From NCBI GenBank assembly GCA_009691245.1, contig SHUM01000012.1, positions 1 to 64,000 of the forward strand: a DNA stretch of 64,000 bases, written 5' to 3'. The position numbers and the translations under genes were made by a program. This stretch comes from Acidobacteriota bacterium (lineage in GTDB: Bacteria > Acidobacteriota > Terriglobia > 2-12-FULL-54-10). The notes beneath the pieces were generated by a model. That model was not told the DNA's origin, made no database searches, and saw only the letters and a program-made list of their open reading frames with translations. Shown in pieces: positions 1 to 7,597 of the stretch; positions within the stretch are counted from its first letter, which is position 1; the number at the start of each line of letters is the position of its first letter.

Positions 1-82
1 TTGTCTTCCCGCTGGCCACCGCCACTTAAACCTGCCGCAACACCGTTACGATCTGCTCTGGTTTGTACCTCTGCATCGGCAT
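1..82 (-). pseudogene. IS3-type transposase OrfA N-terminus, partial, with in-frame stop
   Basis: Reading leftwards from an ATG at 82-80, the protein begins MPMQRYKPEQIVTVLRQV, then a TAA (positions 28-26), then continues in the same frame as VAVASGKT to the window edge. This matches the usual start of IS3-family OrfA proteins (K-P-E-Q-I-V..LRQ-[IV]-E-V..A.GKT), where the stop codon replaces the expected Glu. A strong AGGAGG lies 8 nt upstream at about 91-98. OrfA normally carries a helix-turn-helix that binds the element ends; the rest lies outside the window. One base change (GAA to TAA) would explain the stop, so I call it a decayed element. The family call rests on about 26 residues. Confidence 0.6.
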
Positions 83-199
83 ATTCAAATACCTCCTTCA
101 TGAGATTCTCTCTCACTTCGGCTGGTATCGAAATCGCCGGGCAGGTCACCGGGACACGCGAAGCTTTGGGAATATCTGACTGAGTTGAGGGATACTAGT

Positions 200-286
200 A
201 GCTGTTGCACAACCTGATTGACAGCATTGTAAGGGCACGGTTAAAACCGTGCCCTTACGCTCCTGGAGCGAGGTTATGCAATAGCT
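200..286. repeat. nested inverted repeat (MITE/REP-like palindrome)
   Basis: Outer arms 200-215 and 271-286 are reverse complements with two mismatches. Inside lies a perfect 14-bp inverted repeat (229-242 and 245-258) with a 2-nt loop. The element fills the gap between the transposase remnant and the UbiD gene. It could fold as a long hairpin in RNA from either strand. It has no U-run typical of a terminator. Confidence 0.6.
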
Positions 287-313
287 TCTAATCAACTATT
301 TTTCGGGGGACAC

Positions 314-1843
314 ATGCGGGATTTGCGGACTTGGCTGGCGGAAGTGGAAGCGATGGGCGAGCTGGCCACCATCAAGAAGAAGATGGACTGGAACGAGGAG
401 ACCTCGGCGCTGAACTATATTGTCGGGCAGCGCGAGGGCGCGCCCGCGCTGCTGTTTGAGAATATCAAGGACGCGCAGCCCGGCTTCCGCACCCTGCACA
501 ATCTCTTCGGCACCAGCAAGGAGCGCATCGCCACGGCCTTTGGATTTCCGACGGGCAAGTCGGTGGCCGAGCTGACCGACATGCTGCGCAAGAATTTTCG
601 CCGCAAGATTCCGCCCAAGGTGATCGACGCCAGCGCAGCGGCGGTGAATGAGAACATCAAGATGGGCGCCGATGCCGACATCACCATCTTCCCCGCGCCC
701 AAGATGTGGCCGCTCGATGGCGGCCGCTACCTCGGCACGTGGGATGTCTTCCTCACACGCGATCTGGAGGACGGCCACATTAATCTCGGGACTTATCGGC
801 AAATGGTGAAGTCGGCGCGCGAGCTGTTCGTCTATTGGTCGCCGGGCAAGGACGCGCGCCTGATGGCCGAGCGCTATTGGGCCAAGGGCCTGACCTTCCC
901 CGTGGCCACCGCTTACGGCACCGATCCGCTGCTGTTCACCGTGGGCTGCCAGACGCTGCCCAAAACCGAGTCCGAGTACGACTACGCCGGCGGACTGCGC
1001 AACGAGGCGATTGAAGTTTTCAAGAGCGACGTTACCGGGCTGCTGCTGCCGGCCTCCGCCGAGATCATCATCGAGGGCGAGATGCGCCCCGGCAATGAGG
1101 GCTTGGAAGGACCGTTCGGCGAGTTCACCGGCTACTACGGTCGGCCCGAGGCGCGCACTCCGATCATCGACGTGAAGTGCGTGCGCTACCGCAATAATCC
1201 CATCCTCACCTGCGCGCTGATGGCCGACTACCCGGCCTGCGAGCAGAGCCTGCTGTTCGCCGTGGCCCGCTCGGCGCGCATCTGGACCGACCTCGAACAA
1301 GTCGGCGTGCCGGGCATCAAGGGTGTCTATGCGTTCCCGGAAGCGGCGGGCGGATTCGGCGCGACGGCCATCTCCATCGAGCAGCGCTACGCGGGTCACG
1401 CCTCGCAAGTTGCCGCGCTGGCGGCGCAGGTGCCCAGCGGCGCGTATTACACCAAGTTCATCATCGTGGTGGATGACGACATCGACTGCACGGACATTCA
1501 TCAAGTGATGTGGGCCATGTCCACGCGCTGCGATCCGGAGACCGACCTCGACGTGCTGCGCTCAACCTGGTCGACGTATCTTGATCCCACCAAGAATCCG
1601 CCGGAAGAGCGGCCCTGGGGCTCGAAAGTGCTCATCAACGCGACCAAGGAGCACAAGTACCTGAAGGTCTTCGCCAAGCGCAACCGGATACGCAAAGAAG
1701 TCTACGACAAGATCGTAAGTGAGTGGAGTGAGTTCGGCTTCAACTTCGCCCCGCCCGTGATCCGCAACTTCGAGGAAGACAAGTCACTCGACTTCGGCCA
1801 GTACAAAGTGGCCGGCAAGAGCGAGCACCCGGAAGGGATGTAG
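314..1843 (+). CDS. UbiD-family prenyl-FMN-dependent decarboxylase
   Basis: A 509-aa protein of the UbiD family, which reversibly decarboxylates aromatic or unsaturated acids in the cytoplasm using prenylated FMN. The hallmark EGPFGE motif is at residues 265-270; its two Glu align with the catalytic Glu pair of fungal Fdc1. The NLGTYRQM segment near residue 160 supplies the expected Arg. The length is usual for the family. The ATG is preceded by GGGGGA (about 304-309). It is the first gene of a locus with secreted amidohydrolases and TonB-dependent receptors, which suggests a catabolic role rather than ubiquinone synthesis. No ubiX-like prenyltransferase is visible in the window. The substrate is unknown. 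A hairpin (1844-1868) follows the stop codon directly. Confidence 0.93.
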   Translation: MRDLRTWLAEVEAMGELATIKKKMDWNEETSALNYIVGQREGAPALLFENIKDAQPGFRTLHNLFGTSKERIATAFGFPTGKSVAELTDMLRKNFRRKIPPKVIDASAAAVNENIKMGADADITIFPAPKMWPLDGGRYLGTWDVFLTRDLEDGHINLGTYRQMVKSARELFVYWSPGKDARLMAERYWAKGLTFPVATAYGTDPLLFTVGCQTLPKTESEYDYAGGLRNEAIEVFKSDVTGLLLPASAEIIIEGEMRPGNEGLEGPFGEFTGYYGRPEARTPIIDVKCVRYRNNPILTCALMADYPACEQSLLFAVARSARIWTDLEQVGVPGIKGVYAFPEAAGGFGATAISIEQRYAGHASQVAALAAQVPSGAYYTKFIIVVDDDIDCTDIHQVMWAMSTRCDPETDLDVLRSTWSTYLDPTKNPPEERPWGSKVLINATKEHKYLKVFAKRNRIRKEVYDKIVSEWSEFGFNFAPPVIRNFEEDKSLDFGQYKVAGKSEHPEGM

Positions 1844-1912
1844 CCACGGCACGATTTTAGTGCCGTGGGCTTTTCGCCCGCTGGAACCCACGGCACAAAA
1901 AGGATGCCGTGG
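1844..1912. repeat. two consecutive hairpins after the UbiD gene
   Basis: Stem CCACGGCA/TGCCGTGG occurs at 1844-1851/1861-1868 and again at 1888-1895/1905-1912. The same 8-bp stem is used twice, so this looks like a dispersed palindromic repeat that may also protect or end the upstream mRNA. There is no clear U-tract. Confidence 0.5.
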
Positions 1913-1931
1913 ATACCTAGACAGGAAAACT

Positions 1932-2192
1932 ATGAAACGAGTAATCGTTTCGTTGATGATCGGCTTTCTTTTGCTGCTGGTCGGTGTCTGGTTCGCATTA
2001 ACGCAGCCGATCTTCACGGGAAACAGAATTCCGCGCGCTGTCACAGTAGTTCCGGATCGGCTGCGCATTCATGTTTACACTTTGGCGGAGGGGTTTGTAC
2101 CGCGGGATTACAGGCATCCGGAGAACCTTGATCGCGCCACCGTTCGGGATTTTGTCTTTGGAATTTGGGATTTGCTTGGGAATAGGGTTTAG
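1932..2192 (+). pseudogene. M28-type peptidase N-terminal remnant
   Basis: Eighty-six codons from the ATG at 1932 (GGA-rich site at 1923-1926). Residues 1-22 form a hydrophobic signal or anchor segment (MKRVIVSLMIGFLLLLVGVW). The following stretch, with LRIHVYTLAEGFVPRDY then HPENLDRA, matches the start of M28 zinc aminopeptidases (..L..HV..L...F.PRdy..peNLdrAA). Homology then stops: after LDRAT the reading frame runs into low-complexity sequence and a TAG. The catalytic zinc-binding domain, normally more than 200 residues, is absent, and the next 170 bp hold no continuation. I read this as a truncated gene. The family call is by motif recall and is moderate. Confidence 0.5.
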
Positions 2193-2365
2193 TACTTCGA
2201 GCATCTCTTCCCTGCCCCCGTGGATTGCCGCTTGACCAGCACGGACCCGGAAAGTAGAATGGCCACACTTGGCTTTCAGTGCAGAGGACCGCTGTTCGTG
2301 GGGCTTCCTGCGCTGCAAGACTCTCGGTATATAGACCATGAAGATATGATTTGAGGAGCGACTAC

Positions 2366-4270
2366 ATGCGCAAAAGGCTTGGCATCTGGATTTACTTCGT
2401 GGCAATCATGCTGGCGGCAATTCCGGGCGCTCGCATGACATATGCGCAGCAGCGGGTGTCGGTGCATCCCAAGCTGGTCGGTTATCCCGACATGATCGTC
2501 TACAACGGCAAGATTTACACCATGGACGACGAGTCCACCACCACGCGCGTGGGGACCATTGTGCAGGCCGTGGCCATTCGCGGTGATGAGTTTCTGGCCA
2601 TCGGCACCAACGCCGAGATGCTGGACCTGGCCGGGCCCAACACCGAGAAGATTGATCTCAAAGGGCAGGTGGTCATCCCCGGCATCGTCGATGCGCACAC
2701 CCACATCCACAACAACGAGTTGAACTATTGGGTGGGTCAGCATCCCGAGGTTCTCGACAAGTATTCGCGCAACTTCGTCATCCCCGGCAACAAGGACGCC
2801 GACATCACCAAGGGCATCGAGATCGTGCTCAAGGAGAGCATGTCCAACGCGCCCAAGGGCCAGTGGGCATTCCTGAACCTGAATGCCAATGAAGGCGGCT
2901 CGGGCATGGGGCGCGGCGTCGGCTATGTGCAGGACCACATCATGCCGCTGGCCAATCTGAACAAGCTGGCGCCCACCAATCCCGTCTTCGTCGCCGCGCA
3001 TCCGGCCTATATGATTAATGACGCGGCGCGCAAAGCCATCAAGGAACTCTACGGCTTCGAGCCGGTGGTGGGCATCGGCGAGGAGATGGACGAGAATCAG
3101 CAGGGCGGCCTGGTGCTCTACGCGCGCGCGCTGATCGTGGACGGCTACTTCAAGGACCACATCCCCGAGTTGGCGCAGATCATTGAGGACGGCCTCTTGA
3201 AGAACGCCGCGACCGGCATCACCACCTTTACCTCGCACATGATGGGCCTGCGCTTCATGGACGGCTATCGCCATCTGGATAACGCCGGGCGGCTCCCCGT
3301 GCGCTTCGCCTTCACGCACTACTACGGCTTCCAGGACAACCCTGACCCGGCGGCGTTCTACACGCGCCTGGGCGACTTCGCCGGCATGGGCTCGAAGTGG
3401 TTCTGGACCACCGGCGTCGGCGTGGGCAACATTGACGATGGCCCGCCCATGTTTTGCTCCACGATGGAGGCGCCGCAGGAAGTCAAGAAGCGCGAGTATT
3501 GCAAGAACGCGCCGGGGACGTCGCAGGGCGCGGGCATCTACGCCGCGATCCTGTCGCGCAACCGCGTGGCGCTCGGCCATGCCTACGCCGACAAGGGCGT
3601 CGATTACTTCATGGACGCCATCGAGCAGGGCATGAAGGAGCAGCCCTGGATGACGCTCGACTACGTGCGCTCGCGCCGCTTCTCGTCTGACCACTGCGGC
3701 TTCTATCCGCGGCCCGATCAGATTCCCCGCATGGCCAAGCTCGGCTACCTCATCAGTTGCGGCGGCAACGTGCTGGACCGCTCGTATCCGTGGCTGAAGC
3801 TCTACGGCCTGCAGCAATACGAGAACCGCATCTCGCCCATCAAGAGCCTGGTCGATGGCGGCGTGCGAGTAGTCTTCGAGAATGAAGCGGGCGTGGCCGG
3901 AACTAAAGGCCGGACATACTTCAATGATGTAGTCCCGCTCATCACCCGCAAGAATCACGCGGGCCAGATGGTCGCGCCGCAGGAGGCCGTGGACCGCGTG
4001 ATCCTGATGAAGATGATGTCGTCGTGGCCCAGCTACTACATGCTGCGCGAGGACAAGATTGGCACCATCGCGCCGGGCAAGTGGGCCGACTTCGTGGTGC
4101 TCAACAAGGATTACTTCTCCGTGCCGGTCGATGACATCGCCGGCATCTATCCCTGGATGACGGTCAGCGGCGGCAAGATTCGCTTCCTGCACAGTGAGTT
4201 CGCCCCGCAGATCGGCAAACAGAAGACCGGCATTGAAATCACGTTTGAGAACAGTTCGCGGTATGAATAA
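2366..4270 (+). CDS. secreted metal-dependent amidohydrolase (Amidohydro_3/YtcJ-like)
   Basis: A 634-aa amidohydrolase-superfamily protein. I place the start at ATG 2366 because GAGGAG (2353-2358) sits 7 nt upstream; an in-frame TTG at 2351 is less likely. Residues 1-29 are a signal peptide ending near YAQQ, so the enzyme acts outside the cytoplasm. A beta-sandwich strand region (YNGKIYTMDD) precedes the metal-binding HTHIH motif at residues 111-115. The C-terminus has the usual family ending (GTIAPGKWADFVVLNKDYF). Members of this family hydrolyse C-N bonds in cyclic or acyl amides, but the substrate here is unknown. It is closely similar to the genes at 5457 and 55551, so it belongs to a paralogous set. 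Confidence 0.9.
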   Translation: MRKRLGIWIYFVAIMLAAIPGARMTYAQQRVSVHPKLVGYPDMIVYNGKIYTMDDESTTTRVGTIVQAVAIRGDEFLAIGTNAEMLDLAGPNTEKIDLKGQVVIPGIVDAHTHIHNNELNYWVGQHPEVLDKYSRNFVIPGNKDADITKGIEIVLKESMSNAPKGQWAFLNLNANEGGSGMGRGVGYVQDHIMPLANLNKLAPTNPVFVAAHPAYMINDAARKAIKELYGFEPVVGIGEEMDENQQGGLVLYARALIVDGYFKDHIPELAQIIEDGLLKNAATGITTFTSHMMGLRFMDGYRHLDNAGRLPVRFAFTHYYGFQDNPDPAAFYTRLGDFAGMGSKWFWTTGVGVGNIDDGPPMFCSTMEAPQEVKKREYCKNAPGTSQGAGIYAAILSRNRVALGHAYADKGVDYFMDAIEQGMKEQPWMTLDYVRSRRFSSDHCGFYPRPDQIPRMAKLGYLISCGGNVLDRSYPWLKLYGLQQYENRISPIKSLVDGGVRVVFENEAGVAGTKGRTYFNDVVPLITRKNHAGQMVAPQEAVDRVILMKMMSSWPSYYMLREDKIGTIAPGKWADFVVLNKDYFSVPVDDIAGIYPWMTVSGGKIRFLHSEFAPQIGKQKTGIEITFENSSRYE

Positions 4271-4558
4271 GTTTCGTGATGCGTTCAGCCCCGGCAGGGG
4301 CGGCATATAGTAGCCCCGGGCGTAAGCCCGGAGTTTACGGAAGGAAAGAACACCCGGCCCCGGCAGGGGCGAAAGAACCTAAATAAGTTCTCTTTCGCGC
4401 CTGCCGGGGCTGGTGCCTCCTCCTTGCATCCGCCACCCACGGCTTGCGCCGTGGGCTACTATCTATCGCCCCTACGGGGCTCAGTTGGAACTCGTAATCT
4501 CTTCACCAGTTGTGAAAGGGGTTAGTGAGTGGCTGAGAGTTAATATGGGAGACATTAA
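4271..4558. repeat. intergenic block of GC-rich palindromes
   Basis: No gene is seen. The block holds a run of short palindromes: CCCCGGCAGGGGC-type units at 4287-4302 and 4357-4370, the latter paired with an inverted copy at 4391-4410 (18 of 20 positions match), a CCCACGGC/GCCGTGGG hairpin near 4437-4455, and a CGCCCCTACGGGGC unit near 4467-4480. Such clusters are typical of REP-like repeats. They separate the first amidohydrolase from the MBL gene. Confidence 0.6.
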
Positions 4559-5413
4559 ATGAAATCATTTATACGTACTCTCTTGATACTGGCGTCGGTC
4601 GCGCCGGCGCTGGTCAACTCTGCTTTCGCGCAGCAGCAGGCGCCACCGCTGACAATTGAGAAGGTGAAGGACAACCTTTATGTAATCGTCGGCAGCGGCG
4701 GCAACGTAGGCGCGCTGGTAACCCGGGAAGGCGTAATTCTGATTGATGACAAGTTCGAGCCGAACTATGATGAGATCATGGAGAAGCTGAGGAGCGTAAC
4801 CAGCCAGCCGGTGAAGTACGTCATCAACACTCACTACCATGCCGATCACTCGGGCGGCAACGTGAAGTTTCTGCCCTCGGCCGAGGTTATCTCCACGCTG
4901 AACGCGCGGAAGAATATCCTCGATCATAAGCAGCCGAACGCCCCGGCGAATCTTGCGCCGGCGCGCATCGTGTTCACCGAAGAGACCTCCGTGTTTCTCG
5001 GCGGCATGGAGGTTCGCGCGCGGCATTTCGGACGCGGCCACACCAATGGCGACGCAGTGATCTACTTCCCCGAGCTGCGCACCATCCACACCGGCGATTT
5101 GATGTCCGGAACAACGCCGCTGATTGACTACAACGGCGGCGGCAGCGTGGTCGAGTGGACTCGCACGCTGGACGCAGTTCTCCAGATGGACTTCGAGACC
5201 GTGATCCCCGGCCACGGCCCGGTCAACACCAAGGCCGGACTCAAATCCTATCGCGACAATATCGAGAAGCTGCGCAACCGTGTGAGCGGACTGATCCGCG
5301 AAGGCAAGTCCCAGGAGGAGATTGGCAAGGTCTTGATGGCCGAGTTTGGCTGGCAGCCCAATAGCCTCCAGATGGAGTGGAGCTTGCCCGGTTTTTTCCA
5401 GGAATTGAAATAG
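4559..5413 (+). CDS. secreted metallo-beta-lactamase-fold hydrolase
   Basis: A 284-aa MBL-fold protein with a signal peptide (residues 1-24, cleavage near AFAQQ). All metal-binding motifs are present: HYHADH at residues 92-97, His161 in GRGHTNGD, Asp180 in HTGDL and His219 in PGHG. This is the layout of periplasmic MBL hydrolases related to subclass B proteins and quinoprotein relay-like MBLs, which split ester, thioester or amide bonds. A beta-lactamase role cannot be claimed from the motifs. The start is ATG 4559 with GGGAG upstream. The next gene begins 43 nt after its stop with its own AGGAGG, so the two are probably cotranscribed. Both products are predicted to be exported. Confidence 0.88.
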   Translation: MKSFIRTLLILASVAPALVNSAFAQQQAPPLTIEKVKDNLYVIVGSGGNVGALVTREGVILIDDKFEPNYDEIMEKLRSVTSQPVKYVINTHYHADHSGGNVKFLPSAEVISTLNARKNILDHKQPNAPANLAPARIVFTEETSVFLGGMEVRARHFGRGHTNGDAVIYFPELRTIHTGDLMSGTTPLIDYNGGGSVVEWTRTLDAVLQMDFETVIPGHGPVNTKAGLKSYRDNIEKLRNRVSGLIREGKSQEEIGKVLMAEFGWQPNSLQMEWSLPGFFQELK

Positions 5414-5456
5414 CAATTTTTATTCGCAAACAGCAAAGGTTCTCAGGAGGATGGCG

Positions 5457-7355
5457 ATGAAACAGATTATCCGATTTTCACTTTTGTCAATGGTCGTCGC
5501 GCTGACGCTGGCCGCTGCCTTCGCGCAGCAGCGGGCCTCGGTGCCCACGGCGATCATCTCCTACCCGGAGATGATTCTGCACAACGGCAAGATTGTCACC
5601 ATGGACAACGTGCAGATGAACACGGAGCTGGGCACCATTGCGCAGGCCGTGGCCATCCGCGACCGCAAGATTCAGGCCATCGGCTCGAACGCTGACATAC
5701 TGGCGTATGCCGGGCCGAATACGCAGAAGATTGACTTGAAGGGACGCACGGTGATTCCCGGCATTGTTGACTCACACACTCACATCCACAATAACGAAGT
5801 GGCCTACTGGGTGGAGCATCATCCCAAGGAACTGGCGACCATGGCGCGCAACTTTTCGGTCGGCGGCGAGACCAACGCCGACATCAAGCGCGGCATCGAG
5901 CTGGTGCTGAAGGAGCGCATGGCGGACGCCGAGCCAGGGATCTGGGCGGTGCTGACGCTCCCCACCAACGATCCCAAGAATCCCGGCTCGGGCACCGGCC
6001 AGGGTGTGAAGTTCGTGCAGAAGCGCGAGATGACCGCCAAGGATCTGAACGTGCTCGCGCCGGAGAATCCCGTACTGCTGGCGGCGCATCCGGCCTACAT
6101 GATGAATGAGGCGGGCAAGAAGTATATGGAGAAGCTCTACGGCTTCTACCCGCCGATGGAAGTGGCCGATGACACCGGCTTCGGCGAACTGACCGAATAC
6201 AGTCGCGCGCTGATGGTGGACGGCTACTTCAAATCGCACCCCGACACGCTGGCCGAGATCGTGGAGTCGGGCCTGCTGAAGAACGCCGCCGTGGGCATCA
6301 CCTCATTCGCCTCGCACATGATGGGCCTGCAGTTCCTGAACGCCTATCAGAAGCTGGTGCGCGAAGACCGCATGCCGATCCGCTTTGCCTACACGCATTA
6401 CTTCGGCTTCCAGAACAATCCCGACCCGGCGGCATTCTACATGCGCCTGGGCGACATGGCCGGGCTCGGCAATGACTACTTCTGGTCGGCGGGCGTGGGC
6501 ATGGGCAACGTGGACTCCGGTCCGCCGATGTTCTGCTCGACGATGGAAGCGCCGCCCGAACTGAAAGAGCGCGAGTGGTGCCGCAACACGCCGGGCAACC
6601 CCTACTGGAAGGGCATGGTCGCGGCGATCATGTCGCGCAGCCGCGTGGCACTGGGCCACTCCTATGGCGATAAGTCGGTGGACTACTTCATGGACGCGCT
6701 CGAAAACGCCTCGAAGGTTGACCCGACGATCACGCTCGACTACATCCGCTCGCGCCGGTTTTCGTCGGACCACTGCGGTTTCTATCCGCGCCCGGAGCAG
6801 ATTCCGCGCATGGCCAAGCTGGGCATGTACATCTCCTGCGGCGGCAACGTGCTGTCGCGGAGCTATCCGTGGCTGGAGATGTACGGACTGAAATACGCCA
6901 ACTGGATTTCCCCGGTGAAGAGCCTGCTCAAGGCCGGGGTGAAGACCACCTTTGAGAACGAAGCCGGCGTGGACGGCTTGGTGAGCGAGACCTACTTCAA
7001 GGAAGCCTATCCACTGATCACCCGCAAGAACGAATACGGCGCGCTGGTGGCTCCCGAAGAGGCCGTGGACCGTATCACGCTGATGAAGATGATGACCAGT
7101 TGGCCGGCGGAGTACATGCTGCGCGAGAAGCAGATCGGCACGCTCGAACCCGGCAAGCTGGCCGACCTGCTGGTGCTGAACGCCGACTACTTCACCGTCG
7201 CCGAGGACAAGATTCCAACCGTCTATCCGGTCATGACCGTGGTGGGCGGCAAGATTCTGGTGGTGCGCAACGAAGCGGCGCGCGACCTGGGCCTGCAGGC
7301 GAAGGGCCCGCAGATCGAGTTCAAGTTCTCCGGCGGACGCTACGCCGCGCAGTAA
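5457..7355 (+). CDS. secreted metal-dependent amidohydrolase (Amidohydro_3/YtcJ-like), second copy
   Basis: A 632-aa paralogue of the gene at 2366, with the same signal peptide type (ending FAQQ), metal motif HTHIH at residues 107-111 and C-terminal GTLEPGKLADLLVLNADYF. Start choice: AGGAGG ends at 5450, directly against ATG 5451, so the ATG at 5457 (6-nt spacing) is better. Long blocks around YSRALMVDGYFK and SRRFSSDHCGFYPRP are shared with the first copy, showing a fairly recent duplication with the MBL gene in between. It probably acts in the periplasm on a related substrate. It could equally be a broad-specificity C-N hydrolase; nothing in the sequence fixes the substrate. Confidence 0.9.
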   Translation: MKQIIRFSLLSMVVALTLAAAFAQQRASVPTAIISYPEMILHNGKIVTMDNVQMNTELGTIAQAVAIRDRKIQAIGSNADILAYAGPNTQKIDLKGRTVIPGIVDSHTHIHNNEVAYWVEHHPKELATMARNFSVGGETNADIKRGIELVLKERMADAEPGIWAVLTLPTNDPKNPGSGTGQGVKFVQKREMTAKDLNVLAPENPVLLAAHPAYMMNEAGKKYMEKLYGFYPPMEVADDTGFGELTEYSRALMVDGYFKSHPDTLAEIVESGLLKNAAVGITSFASHMMGLQFLNAYQKLVREDRMPIRFAYTHYFGFQNNPDPAAFYMRLGDMAGLGNDYFWSAGVGMGNVDSGPPMFCSTMEAPPELKEREWCRNTPGNPYWKGMVAAIMSRSRVALGHSYGDKSVDYFMDALENASKVDPTITLDYIRSRRFSSDHCGFYPRPEQIPRMAKLGMYISCGGNVLSRSYPWLEMYGLKYANWISPVKSLLKAGVKTTFENEAGVDGLVSETYFKEAYPLITRKNEYGALVAPEEAVDRITLMKMMTSWPAEYMLREKQIGTLEPGKLADLLVLNADYFTVAEDKIPTVYPVMTVVGGKILVVRNEAARDLGLQAKGPQIEFKFSGGRYAAQ

Positions 7356-7459
7356 GTTGCGGGTGTCATTCCAAGCCGCTTTTTTCAACAAGCCCTCAAC
7401 AAGCTCTTGGTTCGGCTGTTGAGCTTGTACAGGATTCGATAAATAGATCAATAAACTTC

Positions 7460-7523
7460 TTGCCAACTCCATCTGGTTTTGAATTACTATGGGTGCAGCT
7501 TGGTCAGTCAACTGAACGGGGCA
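7460..7523 (+). promoter_or_regulatory. promoter-like block upstream of first tandem receptor
   Basis: TTGCCA (7460-7465) and TACTAT (7485-7490) are separated by 19 bp. They are followed by CAGCTTGGTCAG (7496-7507) and GGGGCA (7518-7523). The same parts in the same order and spacing occur at 10960-11025 before the next receptor, which supports function. A 19-bp spacer is longer than the sigma-70 norm. The 5-prime leader would be about 100 nt. Confidence 0.55.
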
Positions 7524-7597
7524 ATTCCGAATCGAACAGGCCGATGCGCTACCGCCAAATCAGCGGGGCGCACCTGCGGCGCTATGGGAGGGAAAAA

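Noticed and set aside
1-183. Plus-strand open frame of about 60 codons at the left edge
   Set aside because: It is the complement of the transposase remnant and has no ribosome site.
4559-5413. Beta-lactamase giving antibiotic resistance
   Set aside because: MBL-fold motifs alone do not show that activity, and the neighbours are catabolic.
7100-7597. Upstream extension of the first tandem receptor
   Set aside because: It overlaps the amidohydrolase gene out of frame; the signal peptide and ribosome site place the start at 7598.
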